From contig NZ_OY761823.1 of NCBI RefSeq assembly GCF_963664965.1, positions 878,001 through 942,000 on the forward strand: a stretch of DNA of 64,000 nucleotides, read 5' to 3'. The notes under the pieces were generated by a model. That model had not been told where the DNA came from and searched no databases. It saw only the letters and a list, made by a program, of their open reading frames with translations. This DNA is from an uncultured Pseudodesulfovibrio sp. (GTDB lineage Bacteria > Desulfobacterota > Desulfovibrionia > Desulfovibrionales > Desulfovibrionaceae). The translations under genes were made by a program, and so were the position numbers. Below, piece after piece: positions 44,084 to 52,834 of the stretch (positions are counted from its first letter, which is position 1; the number at the start of each line of letters is the position of its first letter).

Positions 44084-45775
44084 TCAGTTCTCGCTTACGA
44101 GTTCCAATATGTCATGCTTGAGCGCCCACAGCACATGATTTTTCGCGGATTGCGGATCAAGCTGTGGCACCAGAGTGGTAAGTTTGCTTATCAGGGTGCC
44201 GGTGTCAACGGATTTACGGGCGAGAAAGACGAGTTTCTTGGCTGCATCCGGGTCAATGACTTCGGTGAGTCCCGAGTAGATCATGGGGTAATCCCTGTCC
44301 CGGTAAAACGCCTCGCCCGTGCGTCCGGCCCGGAGACGTGTTTCCGGGGTCAGGCGGTCGGTCGTGTAATGGCCGAACAGTCTGCCGAAGGGCATGGCCT
44401 GCGGATGGGGAATGTCCCTGAGCGGTTCCGGGTCCACGGGGTGTTCGCGCAGTTCGTCCCAAAGGGCGGCGTATTGGCGGATGACGTTGGGCCATGCGAA
44501 GTCTTTTTCGATCCGTTCCCGCGCGGCCCTGCCCATGGCGTGCCGCAGTTCCGGCGAGTCGATGAGTCGTTTCAGGGCGTTGGACAATGCCGGGATATCC
44601 ACGGCGGTTCGCTGGGCAAGCAGCAGGTGGTATTGGTTGTCGTAGAGCAGGGGGGCGAGCAGGTCCACGTCGGGCGTCTCGTCCGGGCCGACGGTGGGTA
44701 TGAGCAGGCCGGTCTCGTTGTGGCGGATGATGTCGCGGTAGCCGTCATATTCCGACACCACCGAGGGCAGGCCGAAGGCTCCGGCTTCGACCAGCGTGAT
44801 GCCGAACGTCTCCTGCGGGTTGTCCGCAATGGAAATGAATATGTCAGCAGCCTGAAACAGTTCGATTTTTTCCTTTTCCGAAGGGCGCGCCTTGATGGTG
44901 AGCGGAATGCCGACGTTGGCGGCGAGGTCTTTCAGCGTGGGCAGAAAGTCGTCGTTGTCGTCCACCCATCCCGCAAGGGTCAGTTCCACGGTTTCCGGCT
45001 GCATGCCGTCCGCCACAAGCCGGTGGAGCGCACGTACCAGCGGCAGCAGGTCCATTTTGGAATGGTGGGATATCCTGCCGAAAACCAGCAGGTTCACCGG
45101 GCCGGACGCGGTGTCCGTTTTTCCGGGAGTCATGCCGTCCGCGTGGACGCCCAGCGGAATCCGGGCCAGCTTCGGAGTCGGCGCGTCTGCTTCATCAATG
45201 GAATATGATTCCCGCTGCCAGTCAAAAAAATGTTCCACGGCCTGCATGCCGAGCGTGGACGTGCAGACGATGGCGTCGCGCGCCGTGGTTCCGGCCCAGA
45301 GATGACGCAGGAACGCGCCGCCGAAGTCGGCATAGCTCAGGGAGTGGATGGTGCCGGTGATTGGGAAAATCCGGCGGCTGTACCGGTTCCGCAAACGGGC
45401 CATGTGCGGCTGCGTGGTGATGCAGTCCGACAGGTGGAAGCAGTGGTAGTCGGTCGTGCCCAGCATGCGGGGCAGTTCGCGTCGGTCGAATATGCGGATG
45501 CGCCCGTTTTCGAGCAGGAGCGGGGCGGTCTTTTTCAGGTGCTGACGCAGGGCGTCCCCCTGTTTTCTGTCACCCAGAAAGAAATGATATTCATCGAATA
45601 TGTCTGCACCGAGAAGTGCGGACAGGAACTGGATGTTGGCTACCTTGCGGCCCAGAACCGGGCCGGGTTCGTAGAAGGGATCAAGGGTACCCCATATGCG
45701 CCTTGTTTCGGTCATACTTAGGTCAAAACCGTAACCGGCCATTTTGTCAATGGTTTGCCGAAAATCGGGCGGCAC
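44084..45775 (-). CDS. Glycosyltransferase family 4-like protein
   Basis: A protein of 563 residues. The C-terminal GT-B half is clear: NLLVFGRISHHSKMDLL, a nucleotide-sugar region (KARPSEKEKIELFQAADIFIS), then TFGITLVEAGAFGLPSVVSEYDGYRD with the E-x7-E-type motif. An extra C-terminal part of about 130 residues (from about 430) is not part of the standard fold. I keep the GTG at 45775, which has AAGGA seven bases upstream; ATGs at 45742 and 45715 have no site. It lies alone, so its sugar product is unknown. Confidence 0.85.
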   Translation of the reverse strand: MPPDFRQTIDKMAGYGFDLSMTETRRIWGTLDPFYEPGPVLGRKVANIQFLSALLGADIFDEYHFFLGDRKQGDALRQHLKKTAPLLLENGRIRIFDRRELPRMLGTTDYHCFHLSDCITTQPHMARLRNRYSRRIFPITGTIHSLSYADFGGAFLRHLWAGTTARDAIVCTSTLGMQAVEHFFDWQRESYSIDEADAPTPKLARIPLGVHADGMTPGKTDTASGPVNLLVFGRISHHSKMDLLPLVRALHRLVADGMQPETVELTLAGWVDDNDDFLPTLKDLAANVGIPLTIKARPSEKEKIELFQAADIFISIADNPQETFGITLVEAGAFGLPSVVSEYDGYRDIIRHNETGLLIPTVGPDETPDVDLLAPLLYDNQYHLLLAQRTAVDIPALSNALKRLIDSPELRHAMGRAARERIEKDFAWPNVIRQYAALWDELREHPVDPEPLRDIPHPQAMPFGRLFGHYTTDRLTPETRLRAGRTGEAFYRDRDYPMIYSGLTEVIDPDAAKKLVFLARKSVDTGTLISKLTTLVPQLDPQSAKNHVLWALKHDILELVSEN

Positions 45776-45971
45776 TTTTTTCCTTTGTACCGGAGGTGGC
45801 AGTAATTGTTGTTAAAGAAAATCATTCCTGAATATCAACGGATTATCGATGGTTTTTTATGTTTTTGTCTGCTGTTTTTGTCCGTGAAACATTCTTGGCC
45901 CCGATATTGCTCAATTCATTGTGCGAAAGCGAATTGCGTCATCAATTTGACGCTCAAGGAGAGCCGAGAAC

Positions 45972-47465
45972 ATGCAGAAACGGACAATGAAGCGGGGAAA
46001 GCGCCCGGAACTTATGTGGGGACTGGGGCTGAGCGATACGCATAAGACCGACATCGAACAGGGTGTCGGGCCGGGATTCCATATTCGAAATTTTCCGACA
46101 GAAGACCTTCCCAAGGCCAAGGACATGGCGCAGGAGGAAAAGCCTTCCGCCGCATGGATTCCGTGGTCGGTGTGGGCTGATCTCCCGGAGTTCCGCAAGG
46201 AAGAATACCGTCAGCAGGACTCCACGCAGCGCATTCTCATTCAGGATGAGAATGACCAGGCTGTCGAGATGGACCGTGTCCTTTCCGAAGGGTTCCTTAC
46301 TGTGGTCCGTTCTCCCCTGACCCGGCCCAAGGTGCAGGACGCCATGTTCCGCGCCAAGGAAGTCACCAGCATGTATTCGGACATCTACCGGATGACCGAG
46401 GAAATCATGCTTGAACGGGAACTCCTTGCCCGCAAGACCGACCAGCTCATGTTCCTGAACAGAATCCTCGCCTCGGCCACCGAGAGCCTGGACCCCTCCA
46501 CCATCCTGATGAATGCGAAGGAGACCCTGAGTCTTATCCTGCCCATCAAGATGCTGCACGCGGTGTTCTGGAACCATCAGCAGGATTCAGACGTGTCCGA
46601 TGCGGAAATTTTCTTGAACGGCAAGATGACGCCGGAAGCTGAAAGCGGCTGGGTAGAGCATCTGATGGCCTCGGCAGCCAGCATGGGCAGCGGCCCGGTC
46701 AACGGGTTCCAGATCATCCATGTCGATCCTGCCCGCCGTCCGGAATTTGGTCTTAAACCGGAAGACGGACGTCTTGTCACCATGCCGCTTTCCGCCGGTT
46801 CCGAAACATTCGGCTGTCTGGCACTGCTCTGTGAACCGGGCTACCGTCTCGGCAAGGATCAGGTCGAGACGTTCCGTTCCGCGGTCAACCACCTCGGTCT
46901 TGCCCTGCGAAACGCGCTCATGTTCAAGGAAGTCAAGCTGCGCGCTGACCATGACGGCCTGACCCGCATTTACAATCGCCACTCCTTTGAGGAACGGCTG
47001 GTTTATGAAATCAAGCGCCGCCGACGTTACAATCACGATCTTTCCCTGCTCATGGTCGATCTCGATTATTTCAAGAACGTCAACGACACCTATGGGCACA
47101 AGGCCGGTGACATGGTGCTCCGCAAGGTCGGTGAAATTCTCACCGAAACCTTCCGAGGCACAGACCTCGCGGCCCGGTACGGAGGCGAAGAGTTCGTGGT
47201 GCTGCTGCCGCACACCAGTGAGCAGGACGCATGGAAACTCGCTGAACGGGTGCGTGAATCCATCCAGTCCAGCCAGTTCCATTTCGACGGACAGGACTTC
47301 ACCGTGACCGCATCCATCGGCGTGGCATCGGTCGAGGCCGGAGCCTTGACCAAGGATGACGACCTCATCATCAAGGCGGACAAGGCCCTTTACAAGGCCA
47401 AGAACAACGGGCGGAACATGGTCGTCGTGTCCAAGCCCAAGGCCGATCAGGTCGCCATGCAGTGA
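45972..47465 (+). CDS. Diguanylate cyclase with GAF-like sensor region
   Basis: A soluble protein of 497 residues. The N-terminal 150 residues are of unknown type, then a GAF-like region (about 165-320) leads to a GGDEF domain. The active site is GGEEF at 404-408, and the inhibitory I-site R-x-x-D at 395-398 is intact five residues before it, so product feedback is expected. It makes c-di-GMP from two GTP. The ATG is preceded by GGAGAGCC. The PilZ protein at 19238-19885 is a possible receptor for its product. Confidence 0.93.
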   Translation: MQKRTMKRGKRPELMWGLGLSDTHKTDIEQGVGPGFHIRNFPTEDLPKAKDMAQEEKPSAAWIPWSVWADLPEFRKEEYRQQDSTQRILIQDENDQAVEMDRVLSEGFLTVVRSPLTRPKVQDAMFRAKEVTSMYSDIYRMTEEIMLERELLARKTDQLMFLNRILASATESLDPSTILMNAKETLSLILPIKMLHAVFWNHQQDSDVSDAEIFLNGKMTPEAESGWVEHLMASAASMGSGPVNGFQIIHVDPARRPEFGLKPEDGRLVTMPLSAGSETFGCLALLCEPGYRLGKDQVETFRSAVNHLGLALRNALMFKEVKLRADHDGLTRIYNRHSFEERLVYEIKRRRRYNHDLSLLMVDLDYFKNVNDTYGHKAGDMVLRKVGEILTETFRGTDLAARYGGEEFVVLLPHTSEQDAWKLAERVRESIQSSQFHFDGQDFTVTASIGVASVEAGALTKDDDLIIKADKALYKAKNNGRNMVVVSKPKADQVAMQ

Positions 47466-47534
47466 TGATTTGAAAAATGAAGATGAAGGAGCCGCCAGTA
47501 TGGGCACTTTATCTTTATTGAAGAGATAATGAAT

Positions 47535-47566
47535 GCAACAAGCCCCGGCTGTCTGGCCGGGGCTTG
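47535..47566. terminator. Bidirectional terminator
   Basis: GCAACAAGCCCCGG pairs with CCGGGGCTTGC between the convergent cyclase and epimerase genes. Confidence 0.85.
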
Positions 47567-47594
47567 CTTATTGTATCGGTATTGTCGTTGAGTC

Positions 47595-48497
47595 TCAGCC
47601 GATCAAATCCTCCAGCGCTTCACGGACTTCCGGGAAGCGGAACTCGAATCCCGCGTCCAGAAGACGTTTCGGCAGGACGAGCTGACCGGAAAGGAGCAGT
47701 TCGTCGGCCATTTCGCCGAAGAGAAGGCGTATGATGAAGGCCGGGGTCCGCAGCTTGTGCGGGCGGTGCATGGTCTCGGCGAGGATGCGTGCGAATTTGC
47801 GGAAACGGACTGGCGTGGGCGCGGTCAGGTTGTATGCGCCGCTGGCCGTCGGAGTTTCCAGCAGGAAACGGATGGCCCGTACTTCGTCGGCCAGATGTAT
47901 CCATGAGACGCCCTGAAAACCCGACCCGATGGGGCCGCCCATGAAATACCTGAACGGCGGCATCATCTGTGAAAGCATACCGCCATGTCCGAGCACGGCT
48001 CCGGTGCGGATGACGCATCTGCGGATGCCCATTTCGTCGAGTTCGACGGTCGAGGCCTCCCACTGTCGGGCCACGTCGGCCAGAAATCCTTCACCGGACG
48101 GAGTGGACTCGTCCAGCGGCTTTGTCTCTTGCGGACCGTAATATCCCACGGCGGATGCCTGAATCAGTACTGCCAGAGGTTGTCCCGAACTTCGGATTGC
48201 CTCGACAATGTGTCTGCCCGCCTTGACCCGGCTTTCCAGAATCCGTTGCTTTTTTGCCGCAGTCCATCGGCCTTTTCCGATATTTTCACCGCTGAGATTG
48301 ATGATCGCCGTTTCCGGTCCGAGCATGTCCGGCCAGTCTCCGTTGTCCCAGTGCATGCCGATGACGCCTGATCCGAATATCTCGGCTACGCGAGAGGGAG
48401 CACGCGACAGGATCACGATTTCCCATCCATGTTCCTTGAGTTCCGCTGCCAGAGCCTGACCGATAAAACCTGTTCCACCCGCAATGATTGCGCGCAT
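47595..48497 (-). CDS. TIGR01777-family NAD-dependent epimerase/dehydratase
   Basis: A protein of 300 residues with the extended SDR Rossmann motif IIAGGTGFIGQALA at the N-terminus, then the family segments NLSGENIGKGRWTAAKK and ASAVGYYGP, in which the tyrosine of the YxxxK-type site sits. The C-terminal part (FRKFARILAETMHRP) is typical of the YfcH/SulA-like group. The start at 48497 has GGGAG eight bases upstream; the longer frame from 48575 is rejected. Function in this family is not firmly known. Confidence 0.88.
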   Translation of the reverse strand: MRAIIAGGTGFIGQALAAELKEHGWEIVILSRAPSRVAEIFGSGVIGMHWDNGDWPDMLGPETAIINLSGENIGKGRWTAAKKQRILESRVKAGRHIVEAIRSSGQPLAVLIQASAVGYYGPQETKPLDESTPSGEGFLADVARQWEASTVELDEMGIRRCVIRTGAVLGHGGMLSQMMPPFRYFMGGPIGSGFQGVSWIHLADEVRAIRFLLETPTASGAYNLTAPTPVRFRKFARILAETMHRPHKLRTPAFIIRLLFGEMADELLLSGQLVLPKRLLDAGFEFRFPEVREALEDLIG

Positions 48498-48727
48498 AGA
48501 TCGTCTCCCATACCCCCGGCTGGCCTGTCGGAGGTCTTTTCGGAATTCACGGGTGCGCCGCTGACGAGAGGGCACACGAAGTAACTATTCGTGTAAATGA
48601 TAGCATTTTTTCAGAATGAAGAAATACTTTTTTGCGTTTGATGCGTTAGAGATGATCTTGTCGGGAAAAATCTGGCTGCTATTTGAGTGAGGCCGCTTCG
48701 GCAGGCGCGTAAATCGTGCAGCCTGAA

Positions 48728-50920
48728 TCAGGCATCCGGGAGTTCAAGAATAAAGACCGTCCCGTTGGGGGAATTGGGCTTGGCCCGGACTTGGCCGCGA
48801 TGGTCGGACACGATGGAGCGGACAATGGTCAGGCCGAGGCCGGTGCCGCTTTTCTTTTCAGTGTAATACGGTTCGAACATGCGTGAAGAGTTCTTGGGCA
48901 GGCCGGGGCCGTTATCGGACACGGTGATGGAGACCAATCCGACTTCCTTGTCGTGGGCGGCCCGGATTTTCACGTTGGCGTCGTACGTGTCCTTGAGCGC
49001 TTCGGCCGCATTGGTCAGCAGGTTGATGAGCACCTTGCGGATGGCTTCGCGGTCAAAGGGAAACTTTTCGATGGGTGTGAGGAATTCCAGATCCCAGCTG
49101 ATATCGAGATGGGTGTTCTCGAACATGGCCGTGACCTCTTCAAGCACCGGGCTGAGCAGGTCGGGCCGTGGCTGCACTTCGGGCAGTTTGGCGTAGGCGG
49201 AAAATTCGGTCACCATGTTCTGCAACCGTTCCACCTGCTTGATGATCAGGCCGGTGCAGTCGTTGAATACCTGCTCGTCCACCTGTTCTCCGTATTTGCG
49301 TTGCAGTCGCTGGGCCGACAGCTTGATGGGCGTGAGCGGGTTCTTGATTTCGTGGGCGATGCGTCGGGCCACTTCGCGCCATGCCGCGAGACGCTGAATT
49401 TTTTCCAGCTCGGTGATGTCTTCGAAAACGGCCACATGACCGGCATGGTGTCCGCCCACGTTTTGCAGCGCCACCACGTTGATGAGCGCCCGGACGGTTC
49501 TGTCTCCCACGGGAAGGTCGATCTGCCGCTGCCACAGCGTGCCGGGACTGGCTGCGAGCTGGAGCATCGCCTCCTTCATCATGTTGGAAAAATCGCCGGT
49601 CAGGAGTTCGTGCGCCTTTCTGCCGATGAGCAGTGTCCCGGGGACGCCGAGGATGTCCTCGGCCGCCGTGTTCACGGTTCCGATGCGTCCGTCCGCATCC
49701 ATGGAGATGACGCCGGACGTGATGTTGTTGAGCACTGCCTCGATATACTGCCCGCGCCGTTCAAGCTCCTGATTCTGCTGTGCCAGACGCACGTTGGCCT
49801 GCTGCACCGATTTCTGGCTCTGTTCAAGGTCTTCGGCCATGCGGTTGAAGGACTGGACAAGGAAGCCGAGTTCATCGTCGGAACGGTCTTCCAGACGCAC
49901 GGACAGGTCACCGCGCGCAATGCGTTCGGTACCCGCCGCCAATGCCTGCACCGGAGCGGAGAGTTCCTTGGCGAGCCGGAACCCGAACCAGATGGCTCCG
50001 AGGATGATGAGCATAGCCATGACGCCGAGCGTCAGGTACAGGTTCATCTTCCATGGATATTTGCGTGTCTTGAGCTTCTTGTATTCGTCAAGGCCGCGCA
50101 CGATCTGGTCGAGCCGGTGGAGCAGTCCTTGCCCCACTGTTTCGCCGATGACCAGATAGCCTGTGCGCCCTTCGTCGACCGGGATGACGCCGAGTACGAG
50201 ATCACTGCCCGGTTTGGGGATGATGGTCGTCCATGAGCGCGGGTCGGCCTTGAGGGACTGCCAGTCGATCTTGCCCTTGATCTCGGGCCATGCCTTGCTC
50301 CACTGGGTGGAGGCATGCGTATTCTGCTCCCTGCCGTCGGGATTGATGACGCCGACAAGGCTCAGGTCGTATTCGCCGAATTTCTTGTTGAGATATTTGT
50401 CCATGCCCTTGCCGCCCCAGGCGAACTGGCTTTGGACGATGTCGGAAATCATGTTCGCGCCGCGGCGTTCGAGCCGTTCCTGCGCCGATCCGTAGAAGGC
50501 GCGGCCCAGTTCGAGCGCCTGCTCCATGGATTCTTCCACCTGCCCCTTGAACCAGTAGTCCACCGAGGTCTGCACGAATTTGACCGAGACGAGATAGATG
50601 AGTGCCGTGGGAATGAGCGAGAGCGAGATGAACGCGAGAACAAGGCGTGTCCTGAGCTTGGAGCCGAGAACGCGGCGGCGGCGTTCCAGCATCAGGCGGA
50701 CGGCGTTTCTCGCCACGTAAAACAGCATGGCGAGCAGCAGGACCACGTTGAGGATGAGCAGGTTGAGGATGAGGTAATAGTCCCCGCTCAGGTATTTGAG
50801 CTCCGCCCACGTCAGCCCGACGATGAGCACAAGGAAGACCACGGCGAGAATGTATTCCCGTTTGCGGCGCTTTTTTTCCCTGCGGGTGGTCGGGTTGATG
50901 CGGATCGGATCGGGTGTCAT
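48728..50920 (-). CDS. NtrY-like membrane sensor histidine kinase
   Basis: A protein of 730 residues. Two N-terminal helices and a third around residues 95-115 precede a periplasmic region of about 180 residues; a further helix (about 300-320) leads into a HAMP domain (ELSAPVQALAAGTERIARGDL). A PAS domain (IEAVLNNITSGVISMDADGRI) follows, then the kinase core with H523 in ARRIAHEIKNPLTP, N-box LINLLTNAAEALKD, and G boxes VSDNGPGLP and GTGLGLTIVRS. The layout matches NtrY. No NtrX partner is encoded next to it. The DUF4390 gene lies nine bases upstream. Confidence 0.93.
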   Translation of the reverse strand: MTPDPIRINPTTRREKKRRKREYILAVVFLVLIVGLTWAELKYLSGDYYLILNLLILNVVLLLAMLFYVARNAVRLMLERRRRVLGSKLRTRLVLAFISLSLIPTALIYLVSVKFVQTSVDYWFKGQVEESMEQALELGRAFYGSAQERLERRGANMISDIVQSQFAWGGKGMDKYLNKKFGEYDLSLVGVINPDGREQNTHASTQWSKAWPEIKGKIDWQSLKADPRSWTTIIPKPGSDLVLGVIPVDEGRTGYLVIGETVGQGLLHRLDQIVRGLDEYKKLKTRKYPWKMNLYLTLGVMAMLIILGAIWFGFRLAKELSAPVQALAAGTERIARGDLSVRLEDRSDDELGFLVQSFNRMAEDLEQSQKSVQQANVRLAQQNQELERRGQYIEAVLNNITSGVISMDADGRIGTVNTAAEDILGVPGTLLIGRKAHELLTGDFSNMMKEAMLQLAASPGTLWQRQIDLPVGDRTVRALINVVALQNVGGHHAGHVAVFEDITELEKIQRLAAWREVARRIAHEIKNPLTPIKLSAQRLQRKYGEQVDEQVFNDCTGLIIKQVERLQNMVTEFSAYAKLPEVQPRPDLLSPVLEEVTAMFENTHLDISWDLEFLTPIEKFPFDREAIRKVLINLLTNAAEALKDTYDANVKIRAAHDKEVGLVSITVSDNGPGLPKNSSRMFEPYYTEKKSGTGLGLTIVRSIVSDHRGQVRAKPNSPNGTVFILELPDA

Positions 50921-50929
50921 GTCATGGTC

Positions 50930-51508
50930 CTAATAAGTGAATTCCAGTTGGAACGTGCTGTCCGGGCCGGTATCCCAGGACCAGAAATACAGCAGTCGCG
51001 TCAGGCCTTCGGGCGCGTCGGTTTCATGCAGCGTAATGTTCAGTTGCAGGCTGTATTTTTCGCCGCGCGTCAATTCGCTCCACGGGCAGAGGGCGGTTTC
51101 AATGGTTCCCCACCCCTCTTTCAGCAGCATGGGAAGATCCTTGCCGCGCAGTGGCGTGGCGCGGTTGGGCAGGGTAAGGATGAAGTCCTTGGACAGCGGT
51201 TCGAATTGCAGCACGCTTTCGAAATTCGTTTTGGCGACAATGGAGTCAAGCCAGTAATCCCTGACCTTGAACAGCTTTACCCGGCATTTCATGACGAGTT
51301 TCGCACCGTCTTCCAGCTCTCCCTTGAGCACGGGACGTTCTTCAACAGTCACGCCGAAGTTGGCGGTGAGCATGCCTGCATTGTCAGCGATGGCAGGCGG
51401 CATCAGATTCAGGGTCTGACTCTGCGCGGGCGAGGCGGACAGGAGGAGGGTCAGGGCTGCCAACAGCGTGAACAAGCCCTGGAGTCGTGTGCGGTCGTGG
51501 TTTCTCAT
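50930..51508 (-). CDS. DUF4390-domain secreted protein
   Basis: A protein of 192 residues with a signal peptide (LFTLLAALTLLLSASPAQS). The mature part has the DUF4390 pattern of short strands: NLMPPAIADNAGMLTANFGV, LEDGAKLVMKCRVKLFKVRDYW, and the late EKYSLQLNITLHETDAPEGLTRLLYFWSWD. Such proteins often precede an NtrY-type kinase, as here, and may sense or shape the signal for it in the periplasm. The start at 51508 has GAGG three bases upstream; the longer frame from 51562 is rejected. Confidence 0.85.
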   Translation of the reverse strand: MRNHDRTRLQGLFTLLAALTLLLSASPAQSQTLNLMPPAIADNAGMLTANFGVTVEERPVLKGELEDGAKLVMKCRVKLFKVRDYWLDSIVAKTNFESVLQFEPLSKDFILTLPNRATPLRGKDLPMLLKEGWGTIETALCPWSELTRGEKYSLQLNITLHETDAPEGLTRLLYFWSWDTGPDSTFQLEFTY

Positions 51509-51612
51509 ATCCTCATATAATATCAGCACCGTCACCAAAGAACAAGTTGCATTCCTTGTCATTTCCTTCCGTATCTGGGTAAGATGGAGGAAATACCCTC
51601 AGGGAGCCCCTC

Positions 51613-52497
51613 ATGCAAAAGGAACTGCTGCTTGCCATTGGAGATGACCGCGCCGCATCGTACAATCTGCGTTTTCTCAAGGAAGTGTTCGACAGCTTCT
51701 GCGATCTGAAGCTGACGCTTTTTTATGTCGCCCCGCGTATGGCGACATGGGAGATGGACGAAAGAAGCCTTGTGCCGAGGGGAACCGGGTTCGATGAATT
51801 CAAGGAGTACACCAAGACAAAGGGGGAAAGGTCGCTTGATGACGCCCTGATGTGGATTCGTGATATTGCCGGATGTTCGGGCGCGAATGTGCGTACAAAG
51901 GTCGTTCATTCCCGCAAGGGAACCGTGCGTGAATTGATCGATGAGGCCCGGAAGGGCATGTATGACGCCATGCTTCTCGGGCGCAAGGGGTTCACATGGT
52001 TCGAAGAGGTTTTCGAGAATTCCGTGACACACGAACTCCTGTGGCGGGATATCGATTTCCCCATCTGGATATGCAAGCAGCCCCCTGCCAGTCCCCGTCA
52101 TGACGTGCTTTTGTGCGTGGACGGTTCGGCCCCGGCCCTGCGTATGGTAGACCACGCGGCCTACATGCTTGCCGAAGAACCCCGGCATACGTTCACGCTG
52201 TTTCATGTGGCCAGAAGCGGTTACGAAACCGCGCGTTCCGGCCGGGTTTTTGACGAAGCCCTTGCCATGCTTGCGGAGCATGAGATTTCCGAGGAGCGCA
52301 TCGAGCTCAAGATGGTTACCTCGAAAAGCGTTTCCCGCGCCGTGCTCAAGGAGGCCGTTGACGGGCGCTACAGCGCTGTCGGAGTGGGAAACCACGGGGC
52401 CGGCGCTCCGAACCGGCTACGGGAAATGTTTCCCAGTTCCCTGTCGGTCAAGCTGCTTCGGCAATTGACCGATACCGCCCTTTGGCTGACCCGGTAG
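51613..52497 (+). CDS. Tandem universal stress protein
   Basis: A protein of 294 residues made of two UspA-type domains. The first begins ELLLAIGDDRAASYNLRFL; the second begins HDVLLCVDGSAPALRMVDHAAYM near residue 170 and ends with SAVGVGNHGAG, the nucleotide-binding loop G-x2-G-x9-G(S/T) in variant form. Tandem Usp proteins bind ATP or act as stress-time regulators; the target is unknown. GGGAG precedes the ATG. It is divergent from the DUF4390 gene. Confidence 0.88.
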   Translation: MQKELLLAIGDDRAASYNLRFLKEVFDSFCDLKLTLFYVAPRMATWEMDERSLVPRGTGFDEFKEYTKTKGERSLDDALMWIRDIAGCSGANVRTKVVHSRKGTVRELIDEARKGMYDAMLLGRKGFTWFEEVFENSVTHELLWRDIDFPIWICKQPPASPRHDVLLCVDGSAPALRMVDHAAYMLAEEPRHTFTLFHVARSGYETARSGRVFDEALAMLAEHEISEERIELKMVTSKSVSRAVLKEAVDGRYSAVGVGNHGAGAPNRLREMFPSSLSVKLLRQLTDTALWLTR

Positions 52498-52834
52498 GGC
52501 GATCTGAAAAAAACATTTCTGGCTGTGTTGCCTGTTGATGAATTCCCCTTTCTCTGAAGGCGGTTTGTCTGACCTCATATGTTGCGAAATGGCCTTTTTG
52601 AGCAGAACTTTCGTTGATTTTGCTTCTCTTTTATGAATTTTCCCCATTCTATAGAGCGGAAACGGTCATTTCTTCAGATTTTTGATCGACATCCGCTGGA
52701 AATTCAACTAACCACACTCGAACACGGCGGTATAATTGTCGGACAATTGATTCAAGCGATTCAATTTCCATGATAAAACGGAAAGGATGACCGTCGTATA
52801 CAACAACATATTTAGTTCCGAGTGAGGTTTTTTG
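52498..52834 (+). promoter_or_regulatory. AT-rich intergenic region with palindromic operator candidates
   Basis: This gap before nhaC holds AATTGTC (52734-52740) and GACAATT (52742-52748), a perfect inverted repeat with one central base. A weaker inverted repeat, ATTGA and TCAAT with a ten-base spacer, follows at about 52746-52765. Both are suited to a dimeric repressor at the nhaC promoter. I see no clear -35/-10 pair and no small gene. Confidence 0.45.
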